NCBI GenBank assembly: GCA_905250115.1
Contig: CAJNOI010000029.1
Coordinates: 1 to 64,000, forward strand
Direction: 5' to 3'
Source: Adineta steineri
Taxonomy: Eukaryota > Rotifera > Eurotatoria > Adinetida > Adinetidae
DNA: 64,000 bases
Each line of letters starts with the position of its first letter. Within the stretch, counting starts at the first letter, position 1. Made by a program: the position numbers and the translations under genes. The notes below the pieces were generated by a model that was not told the origin of the DNA, did no database searches, and saw nothing but the letters and a program-made list of their open reading frames with translations. This document shows positions 1 through 13,256 of this stretch, piece after piece.

Positions 1-1
1 A

Positions 2-1580
2 TCGTCATTAACATCCCAACGACAATTACGAAGTTCAAAATCAAGAAAAAAAACACAACGAAATCATAATGAACCTGTAACATGTTTAATTTGTTCAATT
101 CTTTCACAATTATCATCCGTTAATTGTTGTTCAGCACATATATCTCTGCTTAAAAATCATACTCATCATCGACAAAAATCATCACATTCTCATCAATTAC
201 CAGAACAAGTTATGATTATACCAATGACTGATGAAATTGTACAACGTTATTTTGATCCACAACAAAATCATCATTTACGAAAAGAAACATCTGCATCAAA
301 TCGATCGGTAAATAAAATAGCTCATTATTCTTTATAGAAAATTAAAACAAATTTAATATTCTATTAGACTCGAAAAGCATTAAATAAATCAACGACAACA
401 TCAAATCGTTCTAAAATACAACAATCAACTTCGAAATCAGCGACAAAGTAAATTTGATAATATATTTTATACATGAGTATTTCTTGTTTGTGTCCTAGAT
501 CTTCACAAACTAAAATACGACCAATTGCTTCATCTATCGTTATTGGTTCCAAGCGTCCACTTTCACAAATAAATCAATCCAATGAATCGACTACAACTGT
601 TATTTCATCGTCGTCAATAACAGTAACAAAGAATATCGAAAAACATCAAATACAACAATCACCTATCGAAATGATTGTTATCGATGAGAGCCAAAATGAT
701 AATCAAGAAATAAATACAGTACTGGAATCTACTGATAATGATAAATCAATTAATCCATGGACACCAATAACGGATGAAATTGATACAGCTCTTGAACGAG
801 TATTAGATCAAGTTGAAGCAACTGTTGATAGTCCACTTGAATTTACACCTACAACAGTTCGACGAACTGAAACAGAAATAATGGCAGCTCGTTTACCAAA
901 AATTCCACTTAAAGAAGGACGATTTCGGAATGGTAAACCAATTCTTAATCGTTCAACAAGCAGTGCAGCTAATGAATATCGTCCGTTAGCAGCTACTCGA
1001 TCACTTCCTTTAACATCAACTATTTTTAATACTAAGTAAATTATATTACTAACATTTTTTCTTTCAAATTAATTCTTTCGATTTATTTATCAGTGTTCGT
1101 TCGCCATCAACAACGAATAATGTCGAACAAGACACATCACATCAAAACCTGAATAATTCTGAAAATACACCTATTGATCATAATAATATTTCAACAACGG
1201 CACAAGCTGATGAAAGTAGATATGAATTATAATTTATTTTAACAAATTTTTTGTATTTTATTTTCTTAGCTGTTAATTTTGATACCAATGAAAATTCTAA
1301 TACAGAAATTGAAATAAATCTATCAAATGAAACTCAAAATATTACTTCAGTAACTCCAAAAGAAACAATTACACCATCAAGACTTTCTTTTCGTCTGAAT
1401 CCCGATGGATCACGAGTTGGTATATCACGACCACCACTACCTACAAATCGTCAATCACCATCAATAAGCTTTTTACGTCGAGTAAGAAAATCAATTTTCA
1501 TTCTCTATTATTTCATTAATATATATTTCTAGACATCAACGGATGTGACACCTATTCAACCGAATACCAAACAAGTGTAA
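2..1580 (+). CDS. 3' part of an unrecognised protein (5' end outside window)
   Basis: Six exons can be chained in frame: 2-307, 368-447, 499-1035, 1094-1215, 1270-1481 and 1533-1580, ending in TAA. All five introns are short GT-AG introns of 51-60 nt, and the reading frame is kept through every junction, giving about 434 visible residues. The first exon holds a Cys/His-containing stretch (CLIC at about residues 31-34, then CC and several His), followed by low-complexity Ser/Thr/Asn/Gln-rich sequence. A more ordered-looking basic segment (LPKIPLKEGRFRNGKPILNR) lies near the middle, and the C-terminal exon has a SRLSFRLNPDGSR segment. No catalytic motif or membrane segment is visible. I do not recognise the family. 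It looks like a mostly disordered, probably nuclear or cytoskeletal protein, but that is only inference. Confidence 0.65.
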
Positions 1581-1690
1581 ATATTTTAACTCTTATATTT
1601 CATATGTAAAGTCTATGTTTTGTTAACTACGATATATAAATAGGATAGGATAAGAAATTGTTTTCAACACTTTATTTTTATTCTGCAACG

Positions 1691-3520
<1,830 letters not shown>

Positions 3521-3610
3521 CTTTTCACTGTGAGTATCTTTGTACTTTTGAAGAAAAATATGCTTATAATGTTTACTTGTTTTTTCTATTGATAAGAAAA
3601 TAAAGAAGAG

Positions 3611-3620
3611 TTTATATAGG
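3611..3620 (-). promoter_or_regulatory. TATA box of the carboxylesterase gene
   Basis: On the minus strand the sequence reads CCTATATAAA, 91-100 nt upstream of the chosen start codon, which fits a TATA box followed by a short 5' leader. The same motif at a nearly identical distance precedes the gene at 35615-36046. Function is inferred from sequence and position only. Confidence 0.5.
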
Positions 3621-3941
3621 ACAAAACTTATCTGACTATCATTACAACAACCACAGAAATATTCTTTTTTTTTTAATGATGAAAAAACCCGTTGACTTCT
3701 AAGATACATTTATTAATTTATGAATCATCATTCGATATTTTCTTAACATAACAAAACATATCATGCATATTAACCAATGAAATGAAAATGTTCTTCATCC
3801 TTCCGAATATTAAAATAATCAATAGAGATTGATTTCATAGTTGAAACAGTTATTTTAGTTCAAAGGAACTGATAAATCAATTTATTTTATAAGAAAAAAA
3901 ATAGATTCGGCTGTACAGAAAAAAAAAGACAAGAAGTTATT

Positions 3942-4559
3942 TTAAATAAAAAGTGGATTTTCTTCAATTGGAGTTAAACGTCGAAGAGTGAAACGTTTAG
4001 AAGATGGAACAGCTGAATGTCGACGTTTATGTTGATGACGTTGATCTTTATCTTTTTTATTATAAAGAAGACGTTTAAGTGAAATCATATTATTTGTTGG
4101 TACAGGTGATAAAATTGTATGACATTTACTACGTCTCGGTGTTGATGTATGATAAGGTTTAAGTAGAATTTTTTTTTCTTGTGGAGAACTTTTTGGTGTA
4201 CTAGTTGCTCGTGCCGATAAATCAAATGAAAATTTCGATTTCTTTCGATTTTCATTGTTTGTTGTTGAATGTAATGTAGCTCGTTTTCGTTTCGATGAAA
4301 AGTATGGACAATAATCGTCTTCATGTGATATTGTTGTTAATTGTGAATTGATTGAAATTTCTAATGGTCGAATATTATTATCTGATTCAATCATACGTAA
4401 TTCCGATAATAATTGATTAATGTGATATTTTAGTTGACGTGCTCGTTGATGATCATTTGACATTACTTTTTCTTTTCTTTCATTCATTTTATTATGCCGT
4501 AAATAAGGTTCACAATTGTTTGACATTACTAATGGTAATAATAATGGTGTATCATTCAT
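3942..4559 (-). CDS. unrecognised basic protein, 205 aa, single exon
   Basis: Open from ATG (4557-4559) to a stop at 3942, with no intron needed. The protein is strongly basic, with repeated KR/RR clusters (KRKRATL, NRKKSKFSF, TPRRSKC, KHKRRHS-like) and several SP/TP sites such as TPKSSP, which look like possible proline-directed phosphorylation sites. An N-terminal segment (about residues 38-60) could form a short amphipathic helix. Directly upstream of the ATG on this strand lies a polypyrimidine tract ending in TATAG, so the ATG begins exactly after a splice-acceptor-like site. This may be a trans-splice site, or the gene may have an upstream non-coding exon. No known domain is recognised. 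A small nuclear protein is plausible but unproven. Confidence 0.55.
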   Translation of the reverse strand: MNDTPLLLPLVMSNNCEPYLRHNKMNERKEKVMSNDHQRARQLKYHINQLLSELRMIESDNNIRPLEISINSQLTTISHEDDYCPYFSSKRKRATLHSTTNNENRKKSKFSFDLSARATSTPKSSPQEKKILLKPYHTSTPRRSKCHTILSPVPTNNMISLKRLLYNKKDKDQRHQHKRRHSAVPSSKRFTLRRLTPIEENPLFI

Positions 4560-6496
4560 CTATAAAAAAAAATCAAAGACTTTTTTTCTCTTCTTATCCG
4601 TTAGTTTTAAATCTGATCTCTATATCCATTAGATTACATATCGATAGTTTTCAATGACACTATGTCTGTTATTATGATTACACGGAAAAAAAACGAAAGA
4701 TGAGACTAGAAGAAAATCGCACAGTTGGGTCCTATCTTCAAACAGTTCGGCAAAAGGCGCATCACATGGCGCCAGGTGATGATGTACTGTACTTGTCATT
4801 GGCAGTTGACAAGACTACATAGGAGGTCTAGTCTATCAACATATATACACATGTCGATTCCATGCAGAGAACAAGCATGGTTGATTAAAATGATAGAAAT
4901 AAAGCCGATCATTTAACGTAGAACTATTTTCATAGAATAAGTCTTTATATTTAGAAAAAATACTTACACTGGTAAATTTTCAAGTTGCTTGTATCGGAAT
5001 ATGTCGTATATGTTTGTTGAAAAGTTTAATTGATTGTATTTAAAGAGTAAGAAAAAGATATGTTCTTTTCTTTTTCTCTGTTCATTCATTGGTTTATTGT
5101 ATTTCACATAGAACGAAAAAATATCGCTATTGGCTATGAACCGAAACGAAAAACAAATCTTTTCCGTTCTATGATCATCGTCGAAGCGTGTAAGAACAGC
5201 AGCATCATTTCGCACATTATAGTCCCCTTATTAGGATAGACAGTGTTGCCGAGTTTGTTTGATCGGTATACAGTACAGCTCAATCCCCTAGGCTCAGTAA
5301 ACATACGAACGATCAAACATAGAAAATTTATCTTTGTATCTTATATAGTAAAGAGAAAATATATTCATCATACAAAATAATCATTTAAATAAATAGAAAT
5401 CTATAATTAATTAATTTTGTTATAAAGTTTTCAAAAGCAAAGATGAACAATATTCTATATAAATAAACATGAGAATCGATGAATTCTAAAGTGTATCTTG
5501 AACATTTCTTTGAATATTACATGGTGTAAGCTACTATGTTATAATATTTGATAAGAGCGTATGTTACGCATAAAACTTTGCCTTTTTGACACTTTACTTG
5601 TTATTTTTGTTGCTAACGCGCTATTGACATTCTCGAAACAGATGTGCTTTTCACAACGTCTCTCTCTCTCCACCCACTCAAATGATGATGGTGTAATTGA
5701 TACGTATATTTACAGGTATGTTGACAATATGCCACGAGCACTCCACTCTTATTAATGATGATGATGATGAATAATCGATCATATATTATTATTATTATTT
5801 TTATGTAATATCTTCATAGTCGTCTTAGACATCTGTTCATGTCTAGTCTAAACACTATAAAAATAAGTAACGTTTTTGACACGTGTATGGTAAAGACGAT
5901 TGAAAATCAAATCAAGCTGTGATTATGCCACAACTACTAGAGCGGTAAGCATCACAGTTATTTTCCGCTTCAAATAAGAAAAAAAAGAGTAACGTTCGCT
6001 TGTCAAGTCAATACACTTCTATGATGAGTAGAGATGCCTTAAGGCACATTTTCAGAAAGAAAAAATAACGACATGAAATAACTAACAAACGCTAATAACA
6101 CATAATATTGAATATTATGTACAAAACTATTCATTCATATCTTCAATCGCCCATCACACTTATCCATCGAAATATATATCTATCTATTTTGAAATATAAT
6201 ACAATGAAAACAAGAAAGATGAAAGTTTTTTCATCTTGCTGTGCAGCGAAAAAACGAAATTCTAATGAGCAGTTCATTAAAAATATTGCTGTTCATCAAA
6301 CAAATTCAAGCGCCTTTGCACTTCGTCATATTATGATGACAATAAATGCAAATTAAAATAATTTAACATACAATCAATTTGATTGATTGGTATCGATCAA
6401 AAAACTAATAATAACAATCGAACCATGAATAGAAGAATTGTTGTGCGCGCCAACCAAAAAAAATAGTTTTTTTCATCATATTCTAAAATTAATATT
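4560..6496. other. intergenic, no supported gene
   Basis: AT-rich spacer of 1.9 kb between a minus-strand and a plus-strand gene, so it probably holds two divergent promoters. It includes short simple repeats (a GAT run near 5755-5770). Open frames here are short and have no splice structure or recognisable motif. No tRNA-like or other RNA gene was seen. Confidence 0.5.
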
Positions 6497-7298
6497 ATGC
6501 TTTTAACGATACTTGCTCGAATGTCAAATGATGAACAACGTTTACAATTATTACAAACACTTCGAAATAAATTATCTAATTATAATCTTGATTGGTTAGA
6601 TATACGAAATATTCTTAATTTATTTTCTGAGAAAAATCAAATACGTTTTAAGATTTTACAATTGATTCTTTTATATAAAAAGAATTTTATAAATAAACTT
6701 TCGATTAATGATTATATTGATCTATCTAATCAATGTACAAATAATAATGAACAATTAAAAATTCAATTATTTGAACAAATTTATGAGAAATTAAATATTC
6801 AGAATAAAAATGATGTAGAGAATATTATTAATTTATTTCATACAGTAAATATAAAACAAAAAATAGAAGCTATGATTCGATTTGAAGATAAATACGAAGG
6901 TATATATTGAATTGAATTTTGATCTATAACGATGATTTCATCTATTAGAAATTAATGGTCTATCTACTTTACATCCAGAAGAAATTATGGTGAATAATAT
7001 TCTTTCACCAACAATGTCATCGATTGAAGAATTATCTCTTGCACCATTGAAACGTAAACATTCATTTGATAATGAATATCAAGATCAATCATGTCATCAA
7101 ATAATTACACCATTATTAATTCAACAGCAAGATGAATTTATTCAACAACAAGATTTACTAACATCAATTTCTATTAGTTCATCAAATTCGTCATTTTCAT
7201 CGTCGTCAGCAAGTGATGAAAATATACCTATACGTACACGTTCATTCATGATTGCTATTAAGAATACATTTGAACGTTTAAAAGAAACATCAAGTTGA
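6497..7298 (+). CDS. unrecognised alpha-helical repeat protein, possibly DUF4476-like
   Basis: Two exons, 6497-6899 and 6949-7298, joined by a 49-nt GT-AG intron in frame, giving about 250 residues. The first Met is at 6497 and a second in-frame Met (MSNDEQRL) follows at 6521; either could be used. The N-terminal 130 residues are helical and show two weak repeats, each a run such as DWLDIRNILNLFSEKNQIRF or NDVENIINLFHTVNIKQKIE. This pattern resembles the small DUF4476 helical domain, but I assign it only tentatively. The C-terminal part is Ser-rich and low in complexity, with RKHSFDNEY and a Ser run, and ends in a short helix (FERLKETSS). No signal peptide or membrane segment is visible. Function unknown. 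Confidence 0.6.
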
Positions 7299-8436
7299 TA
7301 GAATCTTTTATTTTTTTTTGCCTTGAACAAGTTGCTGCCCGCCCATGATGATCAAAAAGTTGATGCGCGTTCAACTCAACTAATCGATTTGTTCTCTTCT
7401 CATCATCATCATCTATCGATATGAATGAGCTAGTGTGTGTGTGTATTTTTCTAACTGTTCGTCTATACTTTCTTGAGTATAGGCCACTTATGCTGGATGC
7501 CACTTAACGGTTTTTCTCAGTTCACTTAAAGATGACGACAAAAAGTGACTTGCAATAAGTGTTTATTCATGTGATCATGAGAGAGAATCTATTTTTTATT
7601 TTAGAAAAATGACGATAAGTCCTATATTAATTAATCATTAAGCATATTTCAATTATTATCTAAATAGTCGATCTATTTGTTTAAAGAAACTATCCATTGA
7701 GCACGTATCGAAGAAAGATGAGTCAAATAAGATAAAATAAATATTTTATTGAACCAGATGACAAAAATGTCAAATAAACGAGATGTAAATATTGTGATTA
7801 CAGATTTTATACAACAAAACTATATGATTTATTTTATTTTTTAAATTGATAATCAGCACTAAGATGAACAAGGCAGTGGCGGAGCTAGGATTTTGGCTAA
7901 AAGCTATTTTTTGAGTCCAATCGAAGTAGTGTGAACCTATTTTTCCGTTCATTTTTGCTGTAAAAAATAAAAAAAAAATTCGGAAGGGGGGAGGGCGATG
8001 GGGATGATCGCCCCCTCCTCCCTAAATCCGCCACTGAAACAAGGCCTGGTTTTAAATGAAGAATAGAAAAATTTCAGATTTCGGGTATAATATACGAGTA
8101 TAGCTCATTTTCTCTTATTGATAGATGTCGCTTGTTTTCGACAATAGTTTTATATTAATTTAAATTAAATAAATGAACAAAAAGAATGTAATTATTCGAA
8201 AGAAAATTAATTATGGTGAAAAATTTAATAAAATTCCAATACGTTTCTTTCAAATTTTCATTAATCAAAGGAAATTCCCTGTTAGTGGTTCTATGATTCA
8301 TCAAATCAAATAAATGCATGTTCATTTATTTCATTTTTTTATTTTTCGGCGGGTTTAAGTTTAAAGAAAAACTTTTCTGAACTATTTCCTATATCAAAAT
8401 TTACTTAGATTGTTTGTATAATACTGCCTATTATCA
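7299..8436. other. intergenic spacer containing one MITE
   Basis: AT-rich spacer between two plus-strand genes. Apart from the inverted-repeat element at 7874-8036 it shows no coding signal. The acceptor-like TTACTTAG at 8401-8408 lies 28 nt before the next gene's ATG. Confidence 0.5.
7874..8036. mobile_element. hAT-type MITE (non-autonomous, 163 bp)
   Basis: Ends are inverted repeats: CAGTGGCGGA at the left and TCCGCCACTG at the right. The flanking 8 bp are GAACAAGG (7866-7873) and AAACAAGG (8037-8044), matching at 7 of 8 positions, as expected for the 8-bp target duplication of hAT transposons. The interior is GC-richer than its surroundings and contains a G-rich/C-rich hairpin around 7984-8020. 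It has no coding capacity, so it depends on a transposase elsewhere. Confidence 0.75.
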
Positions 8437-10560
8437 ATGGCAACAACTTCGAATGAAACAGTATCGGTTTTACCGACTATAACTTCAAATAATAGTAGTC
8501 CACCTCAACAAATATCACGTGCAAATGGAGCAACGATTATATCCATTCCAACAGCATCAGGTATATTATTTCTATATTATAATAAATTACAATTTTTATT
8601 TTTCTAGCTGATGCTATTGCTTCATTTTCATGGGGTAATTATTTAAAAGAGACGAATGCACATGGTGCACCGGTTAATTGTTTTCGTCATGTGGGTTTTT
8701 ATTCTATTGAATAGATATTTTTTCAAAAATTGTTTTGAATTATATAGGCACCCTTACAAGATATGTGGGGACAATTGACACCTGGTATGAAAGTTGAAGT
8801 TATTAATACCGATTGTTCTTATAATTTGAATGATCCAAAAGAAAAAATTTTTTGGTTTGCTTATATCGTTCGTGTTGAAGGATATTTAGCTTTATTACGT
8901 TATGAAGGTTGTGATGATGATAGTTCAATGGATTTTTGGTGTAATCTATGTAATAAAGATGTTCATTGTGTTGGTTGGTGTGGACAACATGGTGTTAAAT
9001 TAGCACCACCAAGAAGTTCGTATTTCCTAGAGAAAAGATTTGATTTCTATTTGAAAATCTACTTTTTTTGGTATTCAGGTATTGAACATCGACAAACCGA
9101 TTGGAAAACATTTCTTGTTAATAAATTAGTTGGTGCAAAAACATTACCCGATAGTTTTCGTCCTAAAGTAAAATTTTTGATTTTTATTATTTTATTTTTT
9201 CAATAAATTCCCCATTTTATATAGATTCAATCATCACTTCGTTGTCCATTTAAAAAATATATGCTTTTAGAAGTTATTGATAAATTTCAAGTAGCACATA
9301 TGTGTGTTGGAAAAATATCTGAAGTGGTATAAAAAAACCCAAATTTGTTTTCTTACATTAATTTTCTTATTATAGATTGGTGGTCGTTTACGAATTAATT
9401 ATGAAAATGTAGGAAGAAATATTTCTTTAAAAATCTATTACAAAAATTTCGTATTTTAGAAACCGGGTGAACATTTTTGGGTTCATCATACGTCTGAATT
9501 AATACATCCAGTTGGTTGGTCTTATGCTGTTGGACATAAAATTGAAGCTACTGATGAATATGAAAATGAAGCAATGAAAATAAATGAAACAAATTCATAT
9601 CCGGCATATATTGCTACACCTGATCTTTTTCGTAACGTAAGAAAAAAGAAATTATTTTGAAAAAAAATTGTTTTTTTTTGTCGTTCTTTAGGTTCCAGTG
9701 AATTTACCAGATGATGAACAATTTAAGGAAGGACAAAAATTAGAAGCAGTTGATCCATTAGAAATGTCTCGTATTTGTCCAGCTACAGTTGGAAAAGTAA
9801 GATTGAATCTCTAAAATAATGTTAGTATACTATTTTTGTTTCTAGGTATTAAAAAATGGTTATTTTATGTTATCAATTGATGGATCAAGTGCTGAAGATG
9901 GTTCCGATTGGTTTTGTTATCATTCAAGTTCACGTCTTATATTTCCAATAAATTTTTGTAAAACAAATAAAATTCCATTATCACCACCACTTGGTTGCAT
10001 ATTTCATATTTTTAATTCTTCATTTTTTTGTAATATTTCAATTCTTTTCTAGGTTATCAAGGTGAATTTGAATGGGAAAAATATTTACTTGAAACGAATT
10101 CTGTTTATGCACCACAAGAACTCTTTCAAGTTATCAAAGTAATTAATAAAAGAAAAAAGATAGTTCAATCTTTCATATTTTAATTCTGAAGGAAAAAACA
10201 ATAAATCCATTTACAATTGGAATGAAAATTGAAGCCGTTGATATGATGGCACCACATTTAGTATGCGTTGCAGCAATAGCAAAGGTCGCCGACAATCTAA
10301 TTCGTGTTCGATTTGATGGATGGGGTGATGATTTTGAACAATGGGTTGATTGTCAATCAATGAATATTTATCCGATTGGATGGTCTGAACTTGTGGGTTA
10401 TAAACTTGAACCACCAAGACAAACTGAACAGGAAAATACCGGTATATTATATAGAAAATTTATAATGAAATATATTTATTTTATATTAGAATTAGTAAAA
10501 CAACGACCTTGGAAAAAATCATCGACTCGAAAAACGAATAAACGAAAACGACTTACTTAA
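8437..10560 (+). CDS. four-MBT-repeat chromatin protein (SFMBT/L3MBTL2/MBTD1 type)
   Basis: Multi-exon gene with short introns; ATG at 8437, TAA at 10558-10560. The spliced protein has four malignant-brain-tumour repeats. Repeat 1 carries GMKVEVINTD and FWCNLC...VGWC; repeat 2 has GGRLRINYE and HPVGWSYAVGH; repeat 3 has GQKLEAVDPLEMSRIC; repeat 4 has GMKIEAVDMMAPHLVC and FDGWGDDFEQW...PIGWSELVGYKLEPP. Repeat 4 keeps the Asp plus aromatic residues expected of a methyl-lysine cage, while repeat 3 looks degenerate. The linker EHRQTDWKTFLVNKLVGAKT resembles SFMBT and L3MBTL2 proteins. Such proteins bind mono- and dimethylated histone lysines and act in Polycomb-type repression. No FCS zinc finger is seen at the N-terminus and no SAM domain at the C-terminus, which ends in a basic Lys/Arg tail. 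A 48-nt intron at 10442-10489 is also open in frame. An acceptor-like TTACTTAG lies 28 nt before the ATG. Confidence 0.88.
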
Positions 10561-11558
10561 AAAAATATTTAATCAAATTATAAGTAAATACAAAAATATA
10601 GAAAAATAAAGATTTTGTTTTTTCTTGATTTTAGTTTTTAATCACATATGCACATACATACAAACAATGATAATACAATCGGCGTAATGCATTTTTTTGT
10701 TCCTTTTGAAAAACGCGCACATACATTTTTTTCTAAAGCAATGTGTACATAAACTAATGACCTATTGTAAATGGTATAACGAAGAAGAAAATAGACATTG
10801 TCTTTCATTTATTTTGATTGCATATTTGTATGTATATGCATATATATGTTTATTAACAAACAAATAGAAGTCTTTAGAATACGTCTATTTCTTCCTAGGT
10901 TTTTTGTTCTTTTCGTTTTGTTTTGTTTTGGATCCTTTGTTTCATATTGAAAACAGGTGCTTTCTTCTCCTCTGCTTTTTTTGTTTGTGTTTCGTTATTA
11001 TTCATTTTTCATACTGTGATGTACTTAAAGCGAGTATGTACTTGTGTGCGTGATTCAAACTAGAGATTATACTAGATAACCAATTGTCCAGTTATTGACT
11101 TTTTTTTCTTTTTTTGTTAATTATATCTTTGTCTTCTTTTTCGTGTTCTCGCTATTGAACAGTTAACAATGATATTAAAGAAAAACCAAGCATTATTTAT
11201 TCATTCTCATCTCTATATATCTATGAAAGTTTAAGGCATGAAAACAGCTAAATTAACTTGTATATTGTAATTGATATCATTAAAAAACATATAATCATAT
11301 TTCAGTTACTAGTGACATCCAGTCCAGATGTCAATCATTTAATTTGTATGATTCGTTAAAGAACAATACCTGTAAAATAACGGTATGTCAGAGAAAAACC
11401 TTGCGTCAATATTGTGCAATACCTGTTGACAAGAAATGCAAACCACAAATACGAACACGACTCATTTTCTCTACTTCATCAGTGTAGAAAAAGAAAGAAC
11501 AGTATATTATTTTTTCAGTTAACTTTTATTGACCTTGACAGTTTTATTTTGTTAAAAA
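10561..11558. other. intergenic spacer between the MBT gene and macroH2A
   Basis: T-rich spacer of 1 kb with no supported gene. A strong acceptor-like tract ending TTTTTCAG at 11511-11518 lies 40 nt before the macroH2A start. No RNA gene or element was recognised. Confidence 0.5.
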
Positions 11559-13058
11559 ATGGTATCGAGCTCAGGAAAAAAAGCACGCATATCGCGTTCA
11601 TCTCGTGCAGGATTGATTTTTCCAGTTACTCGTATGCATCGTTATCTTAAAGCTGCTCCAACAGCTACCGCTCGAGTAACGAAAGGTGCCGCTGTTTATT
11701 TAGCAGCTGTAGCTGAATATCTTGTTGGTAAGTATATTGAACATTTTGATTAGAATAAATTACAAGATATATATAAATTTTACATACAGCTGAAGTACTT
11801 GAATTAAGTGGTAATGCTGCAAGAGATAATCAACGTAGTCGAATTATTCCAAGACATATGTTACTTGCTGTATCTATGGATTTAGAACTTAATAATGTAA
11901 AATAGAATGGATAAATAAATGAAAATTCATAAGTTAGATTTATTCTTGTTTAGTTACTTCGAGGTTGTATGATTCCTCAAGGTGGCGTTCTTCCGTCCAT
12001 TCTTCCAGCACTTTTATCTAAAGGTACTGGTGACGGACCAAGCCAATCATCAACAAACTCGTCACCAAAGGTTTCAGTAGCAAAGAAAACAAAAGGTGCA
12101 ACAACTGTAAAAGCTCCTGCACGTAAACCAGCATTAACTAAGACTGGTCTAGGAAGTTTTACAGTATTTAGTGCACCTAAATCAAAGGTAAAAACGATCA
12201 CTATATAAATAAACAATTTAATATATTGCATTTTAGGCAGTTGCACTTAAAGGTACTGCAGTAACAACATTATCTGAACGTGTTCTTAATCGAGGACAAA
12301 AGGCATGTTACACGAACGAAATTAAATTTGTTTTTTAAAACATAAGAGATTTATTCTAGTTGACTGTGGTTCAAGGAAGTATAGTAAATATTAAAGCTGA
12401 TGCTATTGTTCATCCAACTAGTACTTCACTTAACATGGGTGGTGAAGTTGGTTAGTAATTTCATTCTATATTTTATAATCTACATATTTTTCCTTTCATA
12501 TCAAATCTAGGTCATGCTTTAGCTAAAGCAGGAGGAAAAGAATTACGCGATGCATTATTAGAAGCAGGAAAAACGAAATCATTGACAAGTGTTGCAGATG
12601 GTAAATGCATACTGACGAAATTTTGATTTATTTTTATATTTTTTATATTTTTTAGTGGTTATAACCGATGCACCTAATTTATCTGCTTCACATTTAATTC
12701 ATGTTAATTCACCAACATGGAATGCTGGTACACAAGCAGAATGTATTAATGATCTTGATAAAGCAACGACAAATATTCTTACATTAGCTGACAAAGAAGG
12801 TCTTACATCAGTAGCAATACCAAGTATTAGTAGTGGAAAGTACGTAGAATTATTTTTGAAAAATTCTTAAATAATATATCTACTCGGGTATGTAGTGCTG
12901 GATTTCCAAAACAAACAGCTGCTCAAACAATTCTTGCAGCTTTATCAAAATATTTTCGACAAACAGCAACAACAAATCTTCAACAAGTATTTTTTGTTTT
13001 ATACGATGCTGAAAGTGTGAATGTTTATACAACTGAACTTCAACGTATGGTTGAATAG
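11559..13058 (+). CDS. macroH2A histone variant (H2A fold plus macro domain)
   Basis: Eight exons (11559-11727, 11790-11896, 11954-12187, 12237-12302, 12360-12450, 12511-12600, 12656-12839, 12896-13058) total 1104 nt, or 367 residues, close to animal macroH2A (about 370). Residues 1-115 form an H2A fold ([47 protein letters not shown]). A Lys/Ala/Thr-rich linker and GLGSFTVFS follow, then a macro domain from about residue 190 ([49 protein letters not shown]). macroH2A replaces H2A in nucleosomes, usually in repressed chromatin, and its macro domain can bind ADP-ribose metabolites. Acidic-patch residues E56, E61, E64, D90 and E92 are kept but E91 is Leu. The fourth intron uses a GC donor. Sphingosine kinase starts 198 nt downstream on the same strand. 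Confidence 0.93.
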
Positions 13059-13256
13059 ATATCAAAAATTTATTTTCTTATAAAACTATGATTTATGTTA
13101 CTTATCCGCCCATTTCTAATTGCGTTTTGCTTATTTTTTTTGTTGTATAAATATTGTGATTTGCTTTCGCTTTAATCAGAAATAAAATTAAACTCGAAAA
13201 AAATTTACCAAAAAAAAAAGAATTATAATTTTTTTAGAACTAAAAATATTTATTAA

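Noticed and set aside
3521..3709. longer carboxylesterase start at 3707-3709
   Set aside because: The extra N-terminus spans the TATA box and would bury the signal peptide; the shorter start fits a secreted esterase.
6108..6356. open frame of 82 codons before the 6497 gene
   Set aside because: No recognisable motif, no splice context, and composition is like the spacer around it.
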